From Candidatus Thioglobus pontius (GTDB lineage: Bacteria; Pseudomonadota; Gammaproteobacteria; PS1; Pseudothioglobaceae), in contig JACNGB010000030.1 in assembly GCA_014384345.1 (NCBI GenBank), positions 1 to 58,697 on the forward strand: a stretch of 58,697 bases of DNA, written 5' to 3'. The notes below the pieces were generated by a model. It made no database searches, had not been told where the DNA came from, and saw only the letters and a program-made list of their open reading frames with translations. The position numbers were made by a program, and so were the translations under genes. Shown piece by piece: positions 1 to 8,322 of the stretch. Within the stretch, counting starts at the first letter, position 1. Each line of letters starts with the position of its first letter.

Positions 1-55
1 ATTGTCATGACGGTACTTTAACAGGTTTTTATTCATGCTTAAGTTGTCTTGACCC

Positions 56-150
56 TTATCCTTTAATTACAATCATTTTGTGTTCTAGCATATCACGCAT
101 AGAATAACCAATACCACCAATGCCGTAGCAAAAGGCAATTCCTCACGCCA
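56..150 (-). pseudogene. 3' remnant of a second aldehyde dehydrogenase gene
   Basis: Read on the minus strand, this stretch encodes a tail ending CYGIGGIGYSMRDMLEHK and then MIVIKG-stop, almost the same as the C-terminus of the intact aldehyde dehydrogenase next to it (positions 233-308). About 19 bp that would encode the GRKHSG part are missing at about position 129. Further upstream the similarity fades through small indels, and no long reading frame remains. It is best explained as the decayed end of a tandem duplicate. The window begins close by, so more of it may lie to the left. Confidence 0.75.
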
Positions 151-232
151 ACAACTTGTAAATATCGCCATTGAGAGCAATAAAAAATAGCACAATATAA
201 GCTCGGGAGGTTTTGCCTTAGTAGAAATATCT

Positions 233-1612
233 CTATTCTTTAATCACAATCATTTTATGCTCAAGCATGTCGCGCATAGTGTAGCCAATACCACCAATGC
301 CGTAGCCTGAATGCTTACGCCCAGCAAACGGCATCCAATCCACCCTGAAGGTGGTGTAATCATTAACCATCACCGCACTAGCTTCTAGCTTGCTGGCTAC
401 ATCCATAGCCTTAGTAACATCAGTGCTAAAAACAGACGCTTGAAACGAAACATCTAAACTATTAGCCTGCCTAATAGCAGATTCGATGTCGTCATACGCA
501 TAAATGCAAACTACAGGGCCAAAAATCTCTTGCGTAGACACCTTGGAGTTGTTAGACGGATTAAGCAACACGGTTGGCTCATAACTCACTGCGTTGATAC
601 GCTTGCCGCCAGTTATAAGTTGTGCACCTTCATCAATCGCTTCATTCACCCAAGCCTCAATTCTATCAGTTTCTTTCGGTAAGATTAATGGACCCAAATC
701 AGAATCTTCATTAATTGCATCACCCACAATTTGTATTGACGCAACATCGGCAATCTTTTGCGCCAACTCTTGCGCTCTAGCCTCAGGCACATACACTCGT
801 TGAACCGAAACACAAACTTGGCCTGAATGATACATACTCGCCTTAACCACACCATTAACAAAAGCTTCTTTGTCATGGCATGAATCAAATATCAGTGGTG
901 CAACGCCGCCGTGTTCTAGTGCACAACGCGTACCTGGTGCCAGCTTAGATTTGAGATACCAACCCACTTTAGCCGAGCCAATGAAACTAAAAAACGCGAC
1001 ACGTGGGTCGGTAACCAATTTTTCTGAATTTTCTCGATTGGTTAGCGCAACTTGCACCCAGCCCTCTGGCAAGCCAGCCTCGGCAATAAGCCCTGCTAGT
1101 CGCAAGGTAGACAATGGAGTCACTGCTGCTGGCTTGATAATCACTGGACAACCTGTAGCAATCGCTGGAATAACTTGGTGAATGGCTAAATTAAGTGGAT
1201 GATTAAACGCACTAACCGCCACCACAACACCAATTGGCTCCATTACAGTAAAAGCCTTTCTGCCAGCGCCAGCTGCACTTAAGTCCATAGGTATCTCTTC
1301 ACCCTTAATACCTTGCATTTCACGTATGGCAATATCAACACCACCTACCGCTCGTGTTACTTCAACGCGTGCGTCACGAATTGGCTTGCCACCTTCATTG
1401 GCAATTAATTGAGAAAACATTTCATGCTCGTCTGCTATTAATATGGCCAATTTTTTTAATACAGCGATGCGCTCATGTATTGGCAAACTTCCAGAATCAT
1501 GTAGAGATTTAGCTTTGCTCAACATGGCGTCCACTTGCACAGCATCATGCATGTCTAGTTGTGCTAAAGTTTCGCCTGTGTAAGCCTGGTTAACAGTTAA
1601 TTGTTTAGTCAT
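233..1612 (-). CDS. NAD(P)-dependent aldehyde dehydrogenase
   Basis: A 459-residue aldehyde dehydrogenase of normal family length. Visible catalytic residues are the nucleophile Cys267 (in HSGQVCVS), the general base Glu233 (in ALEHGG) and the oxyanion-hole Asn137 (in AFNHPLN). The family oxidises aldehydes to acids or acyl-CoA with NAD(P). The substrate here is unknown; succinate semialdehyde-type or phosphonoacetaldehyde-type are both possible. It begins 5 bp after the acetolactate-synthase-like gene and is the last gene of a three-gene minus-strand operon. A decayed copy of its 3' end lies immediately downstream. The cytoplasmic location is inferred from the lack of a signal peptide. Confidence 0.9.
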   Translation of the reverse strand: MTKQLTVNQAYTGETLAQLDMHDAVQVDAMLSKAKSLHDSGSLPIHERIAVLKKLAILIADEHEMFSQLIANEGGKPIRDARVEVTRAVGGVDIAIREMQGIKGEEIPMDLSAAGAGRKAFTVMEPIGVVVAVSAFNHPLNLAIHQVIPAIATGCPVIIKPAAVTPLSTLRLAGLIAEAGLPEGWVQVALTNRENSEKLVTDPRVAFFSFIGSAKVGWYLKSKLAPGTRCALEHGGVAPLIFDSCHDKEAFVNGVVKASMYHSGQVCVSVQRVYVPEARAQELAQKIADVASIQIVGDAINEDSDLGPLILPKETDRIEAWVNEAIDEGAQLITGGKRINAVSYEPTVLLNPSNNSKVSTQEIFGPVVCIYAYDDIESAIRQANSLDVSFQASVFSTDVTKAMDVASKLEASAVMVNDYTTFRVDWMPFAGRKHSGYGIGGIGYTMRDMLEHKMIVIKE

Positions 1613-1617
1613 TTTTT

Positions 1618-3255
1618 CTAAGCGTCAAATTGTTTAAGATCATTTAATAAAGTTTTAGTATTTTGCGAGTAATCAATTGGCAGGTCAATTAAGTGAACGC
1701 CGCCATTAGAGAAAGCCCTTTCCATAGTAGGAATCAGTTCTTCACTAGATTCAACCCTATGGCCTGTAGCCCCATAACTTTGTGCATACATGACAAAATC
1801 AGGATTGTTAAAATCAAGGGCAAAATCTGGCAACTGTTGTGCAGCCTGCTTCCATTTAATCATGCCATAACCGCTATCATTAAAAATCAGCACCACTAAG
1901 TTCAAATTCAAACGAACAGCTGTTTCCAACTCCTGAGAATTCATCATAAAACCACCATCGCCACAAACTGCAAGTACACGTTTTTTTGGATACATTAGAC
2001 TGCAAGCTATCGCAGATGGTAAGCCTGCGCCCATTGTTGCCAATGCATTGTCCAGTAGTAATGTATTTGGTCCACGCGTATGGTAGTGACGCGCAAACCA
2101 CAATTTAAACATACCGTTATCTAGAGAAACAATATCTTCAGAATCCATCACTTTACGCACATCTGCCACTACCCGTTGTGGCAACATTGGAAACGAAGGA
2201 TCATCATCTAAAGAGTGAATAGCAACCCTTGTGCGTTCACGAATCTCATCAACCCACTCAGTATTGCAATTGATACACCCTGATAACTCATCAGTTAATC
2301 TAGATATGGTGTCACAAATATTACCAACAACCTCTACTTGAGGATAATAAATATCTTTAATCTGTGCCGAATGGAAATTAATATGGATCACTTGTTGCTC
2401 ATCGCCTTTCATGATGAATGGCGGTTTTTCAATTAAATCATGACCTACATTGATAATTAAATCAGCCTTTTTAATGGCCTCATGCACATAATCCTTTGAA
2501 GAAAATGCCGCTGTACCAATAAATTTATCAACATTGCCGCTGAGTGCACCCTTGCCCATTTGTGTATTAAAAAACAAGATGCCTGTTTTATCCAAGAACT
2601 TAGATAAAGGTTCGCGAATACGTTTTCTATTGGCGCCAGCGCCAACAAGTAGCAATGGTCTTTTAGCCTGTGTAATGACACTGGCCGCTTTCTCAATAGC
2701 CTTATTTGTAGCAAACAATCTATGAATCGTTTGCCTAGGAAAAACACTATCGTCTTCTACTTCCTCTCTAGCCACATCTTCTGGTAATTCAAGATGCACT
2801 GAACCCGGGCGCTCTTCTTCAGCAATGCGAAAAGCACCACGCACCAAGGCAGGAATTTGTCGACCATAAATAATTTGATCAGAATCTTTCACCAATGGTT
2901 CCATCATTCTAATAACATCCAAAATTTGAAACTTACCTTGCAAACCCGCTTTAATTGGCTTTTGCCCAGTAATCACTACCAGTGGCATAGCGCCAAGTTG
3001 CGCATAGGCAATAGCGGTGACTAAGTTAGTAGCGCCGGGGCCGAGTGTTGCTAAACATACACCCGCTCTACCCGTTAAACGCCCATACGTAGCCGCCATA
3101 AAAGCTGCCGCTTGCTCATGACGTGTCAAGATAAATTTAATCGAAGATCCACGAAGAGAATCTAATAAATCAAGATTTTCTTCACCCGGAATGCCAAAAA
3201 TATACTCAACACCCTCATTTTCTAACGCTTTAACAAATAGATCAGATGCTTTCAT
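1618..3255 (-). CDS. Thiamine-diphosphate enzyme, acetolactate synthase large-subunit type
   Basis: A 545-residue ThDP enzyme. The N-terminal pyrimidine-binding domain has the catalytic glutamate (Glu47 in TRHEQ), and the C-terminal domain has the GDG...N motif (GDGGFMMNSQE, then FNDSGYG) that binds Mg-ThDP. I chose the ATG at 3255 because AAGGAGAA precedes it; an upstream in-frame ATG at 3291 lies inside the previous gene. No small regulatory subunit is adjacent, which fits a stand-alone (AlsS-like or related) enzyme better than the biosynthetic IlvB. The natural substrate cannot be read from sequence. It overlaps the glutamate-synthase-like gene by 14 bp, so translation is probably coupled. 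Confidence 0.85.
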   Translation of the reverse strand: MKASDLFVKALENEGVEYIFGIPGEENLDLLDSLRGSSIKFILTRHEQAAAFMAATYGRLTGRAGVCLATLGPGATNLVTAIAYAQLGAMPLVVITGQKPIKAGLQGKFQILDVIRMMEPLVKDSDQIIYGRQIPALVRGAFRIAEEERPGSVHLELPEDVAREEVEDDSVFPRQTIHRLFATNKAIEKAASVITQAKRPLLLVGAGANRKRIREPLSKFLDKTGILFFNTQMGKGALSGNVDKFIGTAAFSSKDYVHEAIKKADLIINVGHDLIEKPPFIMKGDEQQVIHINFHSAQIKDIYYPQVEVVGNICDTISRLTDELSGCINCNTEWVDEIRERTRVAIHSLDDDPSFPMLPQRVVADVRKVMDSEDIVSLDNGMFKLWFARHYHTRGPNTLLLDNALATMGAGLPSAIACSLMYPKKRVLAVCGDGGFMMNSQELETAVRLNLNLVVLIFNDSGYGMIKWKQAAQQLPDFALDFNNPDFVMYAQSYGATGHRVESSEELIPTMERAFSNGGVHLIDLPIDYSQNTKTLLNDLKQFDA

Positions 3256-4756
3256 GGTTTTCTCCTTCTGGACAGATTGGGCATAGTTCATTCATGGGGA
3301 TGGATTTTCCGTTAATTTGCACAATTCGAACATGGGTACGATTAAGCCTTCTCACTTCTTTAACACCACAAGAGTGGGCAATGGTTTCAACTGTTTTGGT
3401 CATATTGTCTACATAATTTTTAACTTTCTCAGCTTTGTTTTTAGGGTTTAAGCCTTTTTGCAAGCGTTTATTATGCGTGGTAATGCCTGTTGGGCAAGTA
3501 TTTTTATTACATTTTAAAGATTGAATACAGCCAATAGCAAACATAAACCCACGCGCCGAGGTGACAAAATCAGCGCCTGCACAAATCGCCCAAGCCACAT
3601 CAGCTGGGGTGATCATTTTTCCTGAAGCGATTACTTTAATTCTATCCTCAAGACCACACCGCATAATGGCATCCACCACCAAAGGTAACGCCTCTTTAAG
3701 TGGCAAACCAACATTGTCCATGAGTGCCATGGGCGCCGCACCTGTGCCACCATCGCCACCATCAACGGTAATAAAATCAGGCGCCGAATCAGTACCACGC
3801 TTATTTACCTCATCTAACAAAGCCTCTAGCCATCTTGTATGACCAATCACCGTTTTAAAGCCAACTGGCTTTTTGGTAATATCTCGCACTCGATTTATTA
3901 AATCTAGCAGTTCACCCGCATTAGAGGCCTCAATATGTCGATTGGGTGAGATGGAATCTTGCCCTTCTGGAATATCTCTAATATTAGCAATTTCAGCAGT
4001 GATTTTAACACCGGGCAAAATACCACCCTTGCCTGGCTTGGCACCCTGAGACACCTTAAGTTCAAACATTTTGACTTGATCATGCTGGGCAATTTTTTTA
4101 AGCTTTTTTTGACTTAAGCTACCATCTTCATTTCTAACACCATATTTGGCCGTACCAATTTGAAACACCAAATCTGCACCGCCCTCTAGATGATAAGGGC
4201 TTAACCCGCCCTCACCTGTATTCATCCAACACCCTGCCTTTCTTGCGCCATTAGACAACGCCAAAACAGCTGGCTTAGAAATCGCACCATAACTCATGCC
4301 GGAGATATTAAAAATAGACTGAGCGGCGTAAGGATGCTCGCTATAGCCTTCACCAATAGTAACAACTTTGGTTTTTACCGCATCACTGTCCAACGTTGGA
4401 AAAGGGCAATTTATAAAAATTGTCGATCCTGGCACGTTAAGATTTTTAGTAGAACCAAAAGCAATGGTGTTATCTTTTCCCTTTGAAGCACGATTAACCC
4501 ATTCACGCTCAGCACGATTAAACGGCATTTCTTCACGATCCATGGCAAAGAAATATTGGCGAAAGAACTCACCCAAATTGCTAAATAGATATCGAAAATG
4601 CCCAATCACCGGATAGTTTCTTAATACGGCATTTTTACTTTGGGTAATGTCAAAGATAAAGGTGAAAACAACAACAGCAAAAATCAAACCCAACAGCCAA
4701 ATAAACAAAACTGGCATTAAGTTTAAGATAGCGTTAAAAGTGTCAGATGCTGGCAT
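3242..4756 (-). CDS. FMN-binding glutamate-synthase family protein (GltB2-like, membrane-anchored)
   Basis: 504 residues. Residues about 10-35 form one hydrophobic membrane segment. The rest is the FMN-binding TIM barrel of ferredoxin-dependent glutamate synthases (motif DGGDGGTGAAP). A C-x5-C-x4-C cluster, Cys410/416/421, matches the family's [3Fe-4S] ligands. It has no glutaminase domain, so it is not a full GOGAT. A further CPICPEG motif sits at the C-terminus. It heads the operon with the ThDP enzyme and aldehyde dehydrogenase, which suggests a shared pathway whose substrate is unknown. A small TTAGGC/GCCTAA hairpin (4775-4793) lies in its leader. Confidence 0.85.
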   Translation of the reverse strand: MPASDTFNAILNLMPVLFIWLLGLIFAVVVFTFIFDITQSKNAVLRNYPVIGHFRYLFSNLGEFFRQYFFAMDREEMPFNRAEREWVNRASKGKDNTIAFGSTKNLNVPGSTIFINCPFPTLDSDAVKTKVVTIGEGYSEHPYAAQSIFNISGMSYGAISKPAVLALSNGARKAGCWMNTGEGGLSPYHLEGGADLVFQIGTAKYGVRNEDGSLSQKKLKKIAQHDQVKMFELKVSQGAKPGKGGILPGVKITAEIANIRDIPEGQDSISPNRHIEASNAGELLDLINRVRDITKKPVGFKTVIGHTRWLEALLDEVNKRGTDSAPDFITVDGGDGGTGAAPMALMDNVGLPLKEALPLVVDAIMRCGLEDRIKVIASGKMITPADVAWAICAGADFVTSARGFMFAIGCIQSLKCNKNTCPTGITTHNKRLQKGLNPKNKAEKVKNYVDNMTKTVETIAHSCGVKEVRRLNRTHVRIVQINGKSIPMNELCPICPEGENHESI

Positions 4757-4875
4757 TATTCCCCCGAATATTTGTTAGGCATCTTACGCCTAAAAAATAA
4801 CAATTTCAACCGCTAAAATAAAATAAATTTAACTCAGTTGAAAATGGGCTAACTAATGATAATTATTGAACACCA

Positions 4876-4897
4876 ATTGGCGAGATTTCACGCCAAT
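4876..4897 (-). terminator. Stem-loop after the TrpD2-like gene
   Basis: ATTGGCG, an 8-nt loop, then CGCCAAT form a perfect 7-bp stem just downstream of the stop at 4911 on the minus strand. The following T content is weak (TGGTGTT), so termination may be leaky or the hairpin may protect the 3' end. Confidence 0.4.
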
Positions 4898-4910
4898 AAA
4901 ACAATAGAAT

Positions 4911-5975
4911 TTACTTTAGTCTATCCAGTGCCTTTCCAGAGTCTAGCACCGCTCGAACCATCTGTGCTGCCTCTTCTAATTTGGCAACTTTTTTAGTATG
5001 CCAAAGCACCAAAGAGGCGCTTAACACCAAGCCATCATAAAACATGCCTTGTTCGCCTGATAAGGCCGCTTTACCGAGTTTGACGGTGTAATCAGCCAAT
5101 GCTTCAATATCGTTATGAACATCCAACTCGGCCGGAAAAGAAATCGCGCGCATGTCTTGCTCAATACCTAATGAAGCTGGCTCAATATCGACACGGTCTT
5201 TTTCTTCAATACCTTCGTAAGAGACCATCAAGCCTTTTTGACGCAGTGAAGGAATAACGCCACCTTCAACACCACGAATCAACAATGCAGTATCCATGCC
5301 TGACTCATCAACCAAAGCGGCGTATTTAGGTGGATATGGCTTATGCACATAACCCAAAATTGAATGTGTTTTTCGCCCTCTTAAAGGCGTGATAAGTGTT
5401 TCTACCGTGTTAATAACAGTACGCTTAATAATGCGATCACGCAATGGTACTAAATTATGCAAACCTTGACAATAGCTCGCTTGATCAACATAACTCCAGC
5501 CAATAGACGGATCTTCAATTCTTGATTTGGCGTCCGCGGTTGAGTGATCAACGCTCAACCCCATGGCGTTAACAATATGGCGATGGGTTAGGCCAAATTT
5601 GGGGCTAACACTATCCAACCCATGAATAACACAAGGCAAGCCTAATTCTGCCAATACAGCTGGCAAAAATGAAGAGATTGGAATCGAACGATTGTAACCA
5701 CTGTATGGGTCGCCCAAATCAACCAAATCATCAACATCGACTTGCTGTTTGTCACTTTCTGCCAAAATGGCGGACAGCACACCCTTGTTCTCTTCTTCGG
5801 TTTCACGCTTCATGCGCAGAGCAATAAAGAAAATGGCTGATTGAACGTCATCAATCTCACCACGCAAAATAGCTTGCATACCTGCTTTGGTTTCTTCAAA
5901 ATCAAGATCTTTGCTTAATTCAGGGCCGGTGGCAATTCGCTGGATGATGGATTTCATTAATGCTTGTGAATTCAT
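4911..5975 (-). CDS. Glycosyl transferase family, anthranilate phosphoribosyltransferase-like (TrpD2 type)
   Basis: 354 residues with the TrpD-like fold: a helical N-domain (residues 1-80) and a C-domain with DLGDPYSGYNRS in the place of the phosphoribosyl pyrophosphate site. The trpD signature GTGGD is absent, which points to the TrpD2/YbiB-like group rather than tryptophan synthesis. YbiB-like proteins are known to bind nucleic acid. The ATG overlaps the stop of the Rieske gene (ATGA), so the two are translationally coupled. The Rieske partner suggests a redox-linked role, which is inference. Confidence 0.75.
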   Translation of the reverse strand: MNSQALMKSIIQRIATGPELSKDLDFEETKAGMQAILRGEIDDVQSAIFFIALRMKRETEEENKGVLSAILAESDKQQVDVDDLVDLGDPYSGYNRSIPISSFLPAVLAELGLPCVIHGLDSVSPKFGLTHRHIVNAMGLSVDHSTADAKSRIEDPSIGWSYVDQASYCQGLHNLVPLRDRIIKRTVINTVETLITPLRGRKTHSILGYVHKPYPPKYAALVDESGMDTALLIRGVEGGVIPSLRQKGLMVSYEGIEEKDRVDIEPASLGIEQDMRAISFPAELDVHNDIEALADYTVKLGKAALSGEQGMFYDGLVLSASLVLWHTKKVAKLEEAAQMVRAVLDSGKALDRLK

Positions 5976-6268
5976 AATTGTATGTATATTTCGTTATTTT
6001 CTTGTTTAATGGGATAAGTCTTTAGACAATCAACATCCTCATCAGAACTATGGCCAGTGGCCAAATCAAAACTAAAACCGTGCAATGAGCAGACAATTCG
6101 ATTGTTCTTTAAACAGCCTAGTGTTAGTTCGATATCCTCATGCGGGCAACGATTATCAGCACAATAAAGCTCGCCATTATTTAAGGTGGCAAACAACTTT
6201 TTACCCTCAACCTCAAAGCTAGCCATTGTGCCTTCTTTTGGCGCTTTATCTAATATTTTTGTCCACAT
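5972..6268 (-). CDS. Small Rieske [2Fe-2S] ferredoxin
   Basis: 98 residues. The Rieske ligands are complete: Cys41-x-His43 (CPHED) and Cys60-x2-His63 (CSLHG). There is no signal peptide or membrane segment, so it is a soluble cytoplasmic ferredoxin of the NirD/dioxygenase-ferredoxin size class. No NirD lies beside nirB in this window, so this protein could serve as an electron partner, although its position next to a TrpD2-like gene gives no direct support. Translation runs into the next gene through a 4-bp overlap. Confidence 0.85.
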   Translation of the reverse strand: MWTKILDKAPKEGTMASFEVEGKKLFATLNNGELYCADNRCPHEDIELTLGCLKNNRIVCSLHGFSFDLATGHSSDEDVDCLKTYPIKQENNEIYIQL

Positions 6269-6300
6269 AATTATTACTGCTACTTTGGTTTACAAACTCA

Positions 6301-6331
6301 TTAATGTGACAGGCCTTGCCTGTCACATTAA
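6301..6331. terminator. Perfect 14-bp hairpin directly after the transglycosylase stop
   Basis: TTAATGTGACAGGC and its exact complement are separated by a CTT loop. The hairpin touches the stop codon at 6332. It lacks a strong U tract, so it may mainly stabilise the mRNA end. The hairpin at 21978-22004 has the same GC-CTT-GC tip and the same placement. Confidence 0.6.
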
Positions 6332-6937
6332 TTAAAACAAACGCCAGATGCTGTTACTATTTAACTCTGATGCGCATTGATTAAGTTGGCGCTTATAACG
6401 CTGAGCATTGTTATCCACTTTGGTGGCTATTTTTTTCAACCAAGGTTTTTTGTTATACGATTTACTTTTGAAACCGCCAAGACCTTCGTGATACGCTAAA
6501 TATTGATTATAAGCATCAGATTTAGCAATGCCGAGGCGTTTTGAAGATTGCACAATGTACCAGCCGACAAAATCGGCTGCATCATCAAAATCATCACGAT
6601 CAGCACTGTGATTGCCCGTTTTCAGCTGATACCACTCCCAGGTGTCATCCGTTACCTGAGCGAAGCCATAGGCAGTGGTTGGTCTAAACCAAGGCACAAC
6701 ACCAAACAGTTTTTCTCTAGGTGGCTTGGCATCAGAGGCAAAATTTGATTCTTGATACATAATCGCTAAAGATACGTGCGCTGGCGCGCCATATTTTTTT
6801 TCAGCTGCTTTTACTGAGCGATACCAGCTCACTTCTTCATCCATCAAGCTGCAGATGTTGTTAACGGTTACCGCTGGCGTTGAAAAACAACCGCTCAACA
6901 GTATAGGCAACATTAGCAGTATCGCCAGCTTTTTCAT
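6332..6937 (-). CDS. Lytic transglycosylase lipoprotein (SLT domain)
   Basis: 201 residues. The N-terminus is a lipoprotein signal with lipobox LLSGC (Cys17). The SLT fold follows, with the catalytic glutamate Glu63 in YQESNF and the family's TTAYGFAQV glycine/glutamine motif. It would cleave peptidoglycan glycan strands to 1,6-anhydromuropeptides from an anchored position in the envelope. It is smaller than MltC or MltE relatives but complete. It starts 1 bp after the stop of the cold-shock-domain gene, so the two are probably co-transcribed. Confidence 0.85.
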   Translation of the reverse strand: MKKLAILLMLPILLSGCFSTPAVTVNNICSLMDEEVSWYRSVKAAEKKYGAPAHVSLAIMYQESNFASDAKPPREKLFGVVPWFRPTTAYGFAQVTDDTWEWYQLKTGNHSADRDDFDDAADFVGWYIVQSSKRLGIAKSDAYNQYLAYHEGLGGFKSKSYNKKPWLKKIATKVDNNAQRYKRQLNQCASELNSNSIWRLF

Positions 6938-6938
6938 C

Positions 6939-7283
6939 TTAGCCTGCTACGCTGGTAAAGAACACTTTGTAAATAACCACTGCTTGAGCCACAAACAAAA
7001 TAGCTAGTGCCGCTTTAATCGTGCCGTCAGATAAGCCAGTTGAAGCATTAGTACTCTTGTTGGCTTTTGCCATTTTAGCGCCATCTTCGAGCTCAACCTT
7101 GGTTGCCACTAAACCCTTGTCTGATTCTTCCGCATTAAACACAACACGAGTGTTCGCCTTTAGGCGCGATTTATTAAAAACATTTTTTTGATGAACAAAG
7201 TACTTTTCTCCATCGTCACCAGTAATAAATCCATATCCTTTTGTGCCAAACTGCGCCACAACACCTTTAATTTTTTTAGCCAT
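6939..7283 (-). CDS. Cold-shock domain protein with C-terminal membrane anchor
   Basis: 114 residues. Residues 1-65 form a cold-shock/OB domain with the RNP1-like KGYGFITGDDG and a second motif KYFVHQ. A low-complexity linker follows, and residues about 88-108 are one hydrophobic segment. I chose the ATG at 7283, preceded by AAAGGAAAG; a longer frame to 7460 would run through the tpm gene in another frame and is not credible. CSD proteins bind single-stranded nucleic acid. Anchoring one to the membrane is less usual and could localise RNA there, which is inference. Confidence 0.8.
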   Translation of the reverse strand: MAKKIKGVVAQFGTKGYGFITGDDGEKYFVHQKNVFNKSRLKANTRVVFNAEESDKGLVATKVELEDGAKMAKANKSTNASTGLSDGTIKAALAILFVAQAVVIYKVFFTSVAG

Positions 7284-7293
7284 TTTCTTTCCT

Positions 7294-7956
7294 TTAATAT
7301 TTACGCAAACAATAAGTTGCTTTTTCAATAAAATCAACGTTAGCACGTTGAAACTTGGGCTCATTTTCCAGGTCATCAAAACATTGTAACTGCTGACACT
7401 CGAACCCTTTTTCATACAGCGAATCCACCTCAGCTTGATTAACAGCAAAAGGCGGGCCACTTATTTGTGATTGCGGGTAATTCAATGTTAATAACAATAC
7501 CCGACAACCAGGCGCTATTATAGCGTATAAATGCTGCGCATATTTCACCCTTAAATCTGATGGTAGCGCGATTAACGATGCCCTATCATAGACACCACGC
7601 ACCTCAGCCAAATCCTTGGCGCTCAAATCAAAATAATCGCCACATAAGATCTGAATATTTTCACCGACATAACGGGTAAAAAACTTAGTTTTAATGGTTG
7701 TAAAGGTTAAGTTATTTTCTATAAAAAATTGCTCAGCAGCCAACTCACTTAATTCAACACCCAGCACCCGATAGCCCTGATCAAGTAAATATAGCATATC
7801 AACACTCTTGCCACATAAGGGCACAAAAACACAATCACCTTGTTGCAATTCTAAGCGGTCAATAAACTCAATCAGCTTGCTATTAGGCTTTTGACGGTGC
7901 CAGCCAATTTTTCCCTCTTCCCAACGCTGTATCCAATCAGTCATCTGCTTAGTCAT
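7294..7956 (-). CDS. tpm: Thiopurine S-methyltransferase
   Basis: 220 residues, the usual length for bacterial TPMT. It has the family's N-terminal WIQRWEEGKIGWHR block and a SAM-binding motif (FVPLCGKSVDMLYL). The family moves a methyl group from SAM to sulfur, and in bacteria also to selenium or tellurium compounds, in the cytoplasm. The stop lies 10 bp before the cold-shock-domain gene, so tpm, csd and the transglycosylase form a likely operon. Confidence 0.9.
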   Translation of the reverse strand: MTKQMTDWIQRWEEGKIGWHRQKPNSKLIEFIDRLELQQGDCVFVPLCGKSVDMLYLLDQGYRVLGVELSELAAEQFFIENNLTFTTIKTKFFTRYVGENIQILCGDYFDLSAKDLAEVRGVYDRASLIALPSDLRVKYAQHLYAIIAPGCRVLLLTLNYPQSQISGPPFAVNQAEVDSLYEKGFECQQLQCFDDLENEPKFQRANVDFIEKATYCLRKY

Positions 7957-8107
7957 TAATTAAATATTATTGGAAATATTTTAACCAAAAACTCATGCAA
8001 TAGTTAACCCATGTTATCAATCTAAAAGCCTTATTAAATAGGCAACACAGCAGTATTTTAACTTGTTAAAATCGATTAAATTTTATAACAATTTTAAGGA
8101 AAAAATC

Positions 8108-8287
8108 ATGATGCCAGGACCATTCGAACTAATCATTATTTTAGTTATTGTGCTACTACTTTTTGGCGGAAAACGTCTAAAAAACATAGGTGGCGACTTA
8201 GGTGGCGCCATTAAAGGTTTTAAAAAATCTATGCAAGACGAAGAGGTAACGAGTGAAAACAAGTCTATTACTAAAGAAATAACTTAA
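8108..8287 (+). CDS. tatA: Twin-arginine translocase subunit TatA
   Basis: 59 residues. It has a short periplasmic N-terminus, a membrane helix at about residues 6-21, the FGG hinge and an amphipathic helix ([20 protein letters not shown]). I chose the ATG at 8108 because AAGGA ends 7 bp upstream; an earlier in-frame ATG at 8063 has no ribosome-binding site. TatA forms the pore for folded Tat substrates. Likely Tat clients in this window are NapA, FccB and perhaps SoxY. tatB and tatC are not adjacent. A possible extended -10 (TGTTAAAAT) lies at 8064-8072. Confidence 0.9.
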   Translation: MMPGPFELIIILVIVLLLFGGKRLKNIGGDLGGAIKGFKKSMQDEEVTSENKSITKEIT

Positions 8288-8322
8288 GCTAAATGCCTTT
8301 TTAATGGGTTAAAAGATAAACA

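Noticed and set aside
870-1181. 103-codon plus-strand reading frame opposite the aldehyde dehydrogenase
   Set aside because: It is antisense to a well-conserved gene and has no ribosome-binding site or family match.
7284-7460. N-terminal extension of the cold-shock-domain protein
   Set aside because: It is the tpm gene read in another frame; the ATG at 7283 begins the conserved domain and has a ribosome-binding site.
8003-8018. A fifth near-copy of the shared site (AACCCATGTT, one mismatch) between tpm and tatA
   Set aside because: No -10 hexamer lies at the 29.5-bp distance on either strand, so it does not fit the pattern of the other four.
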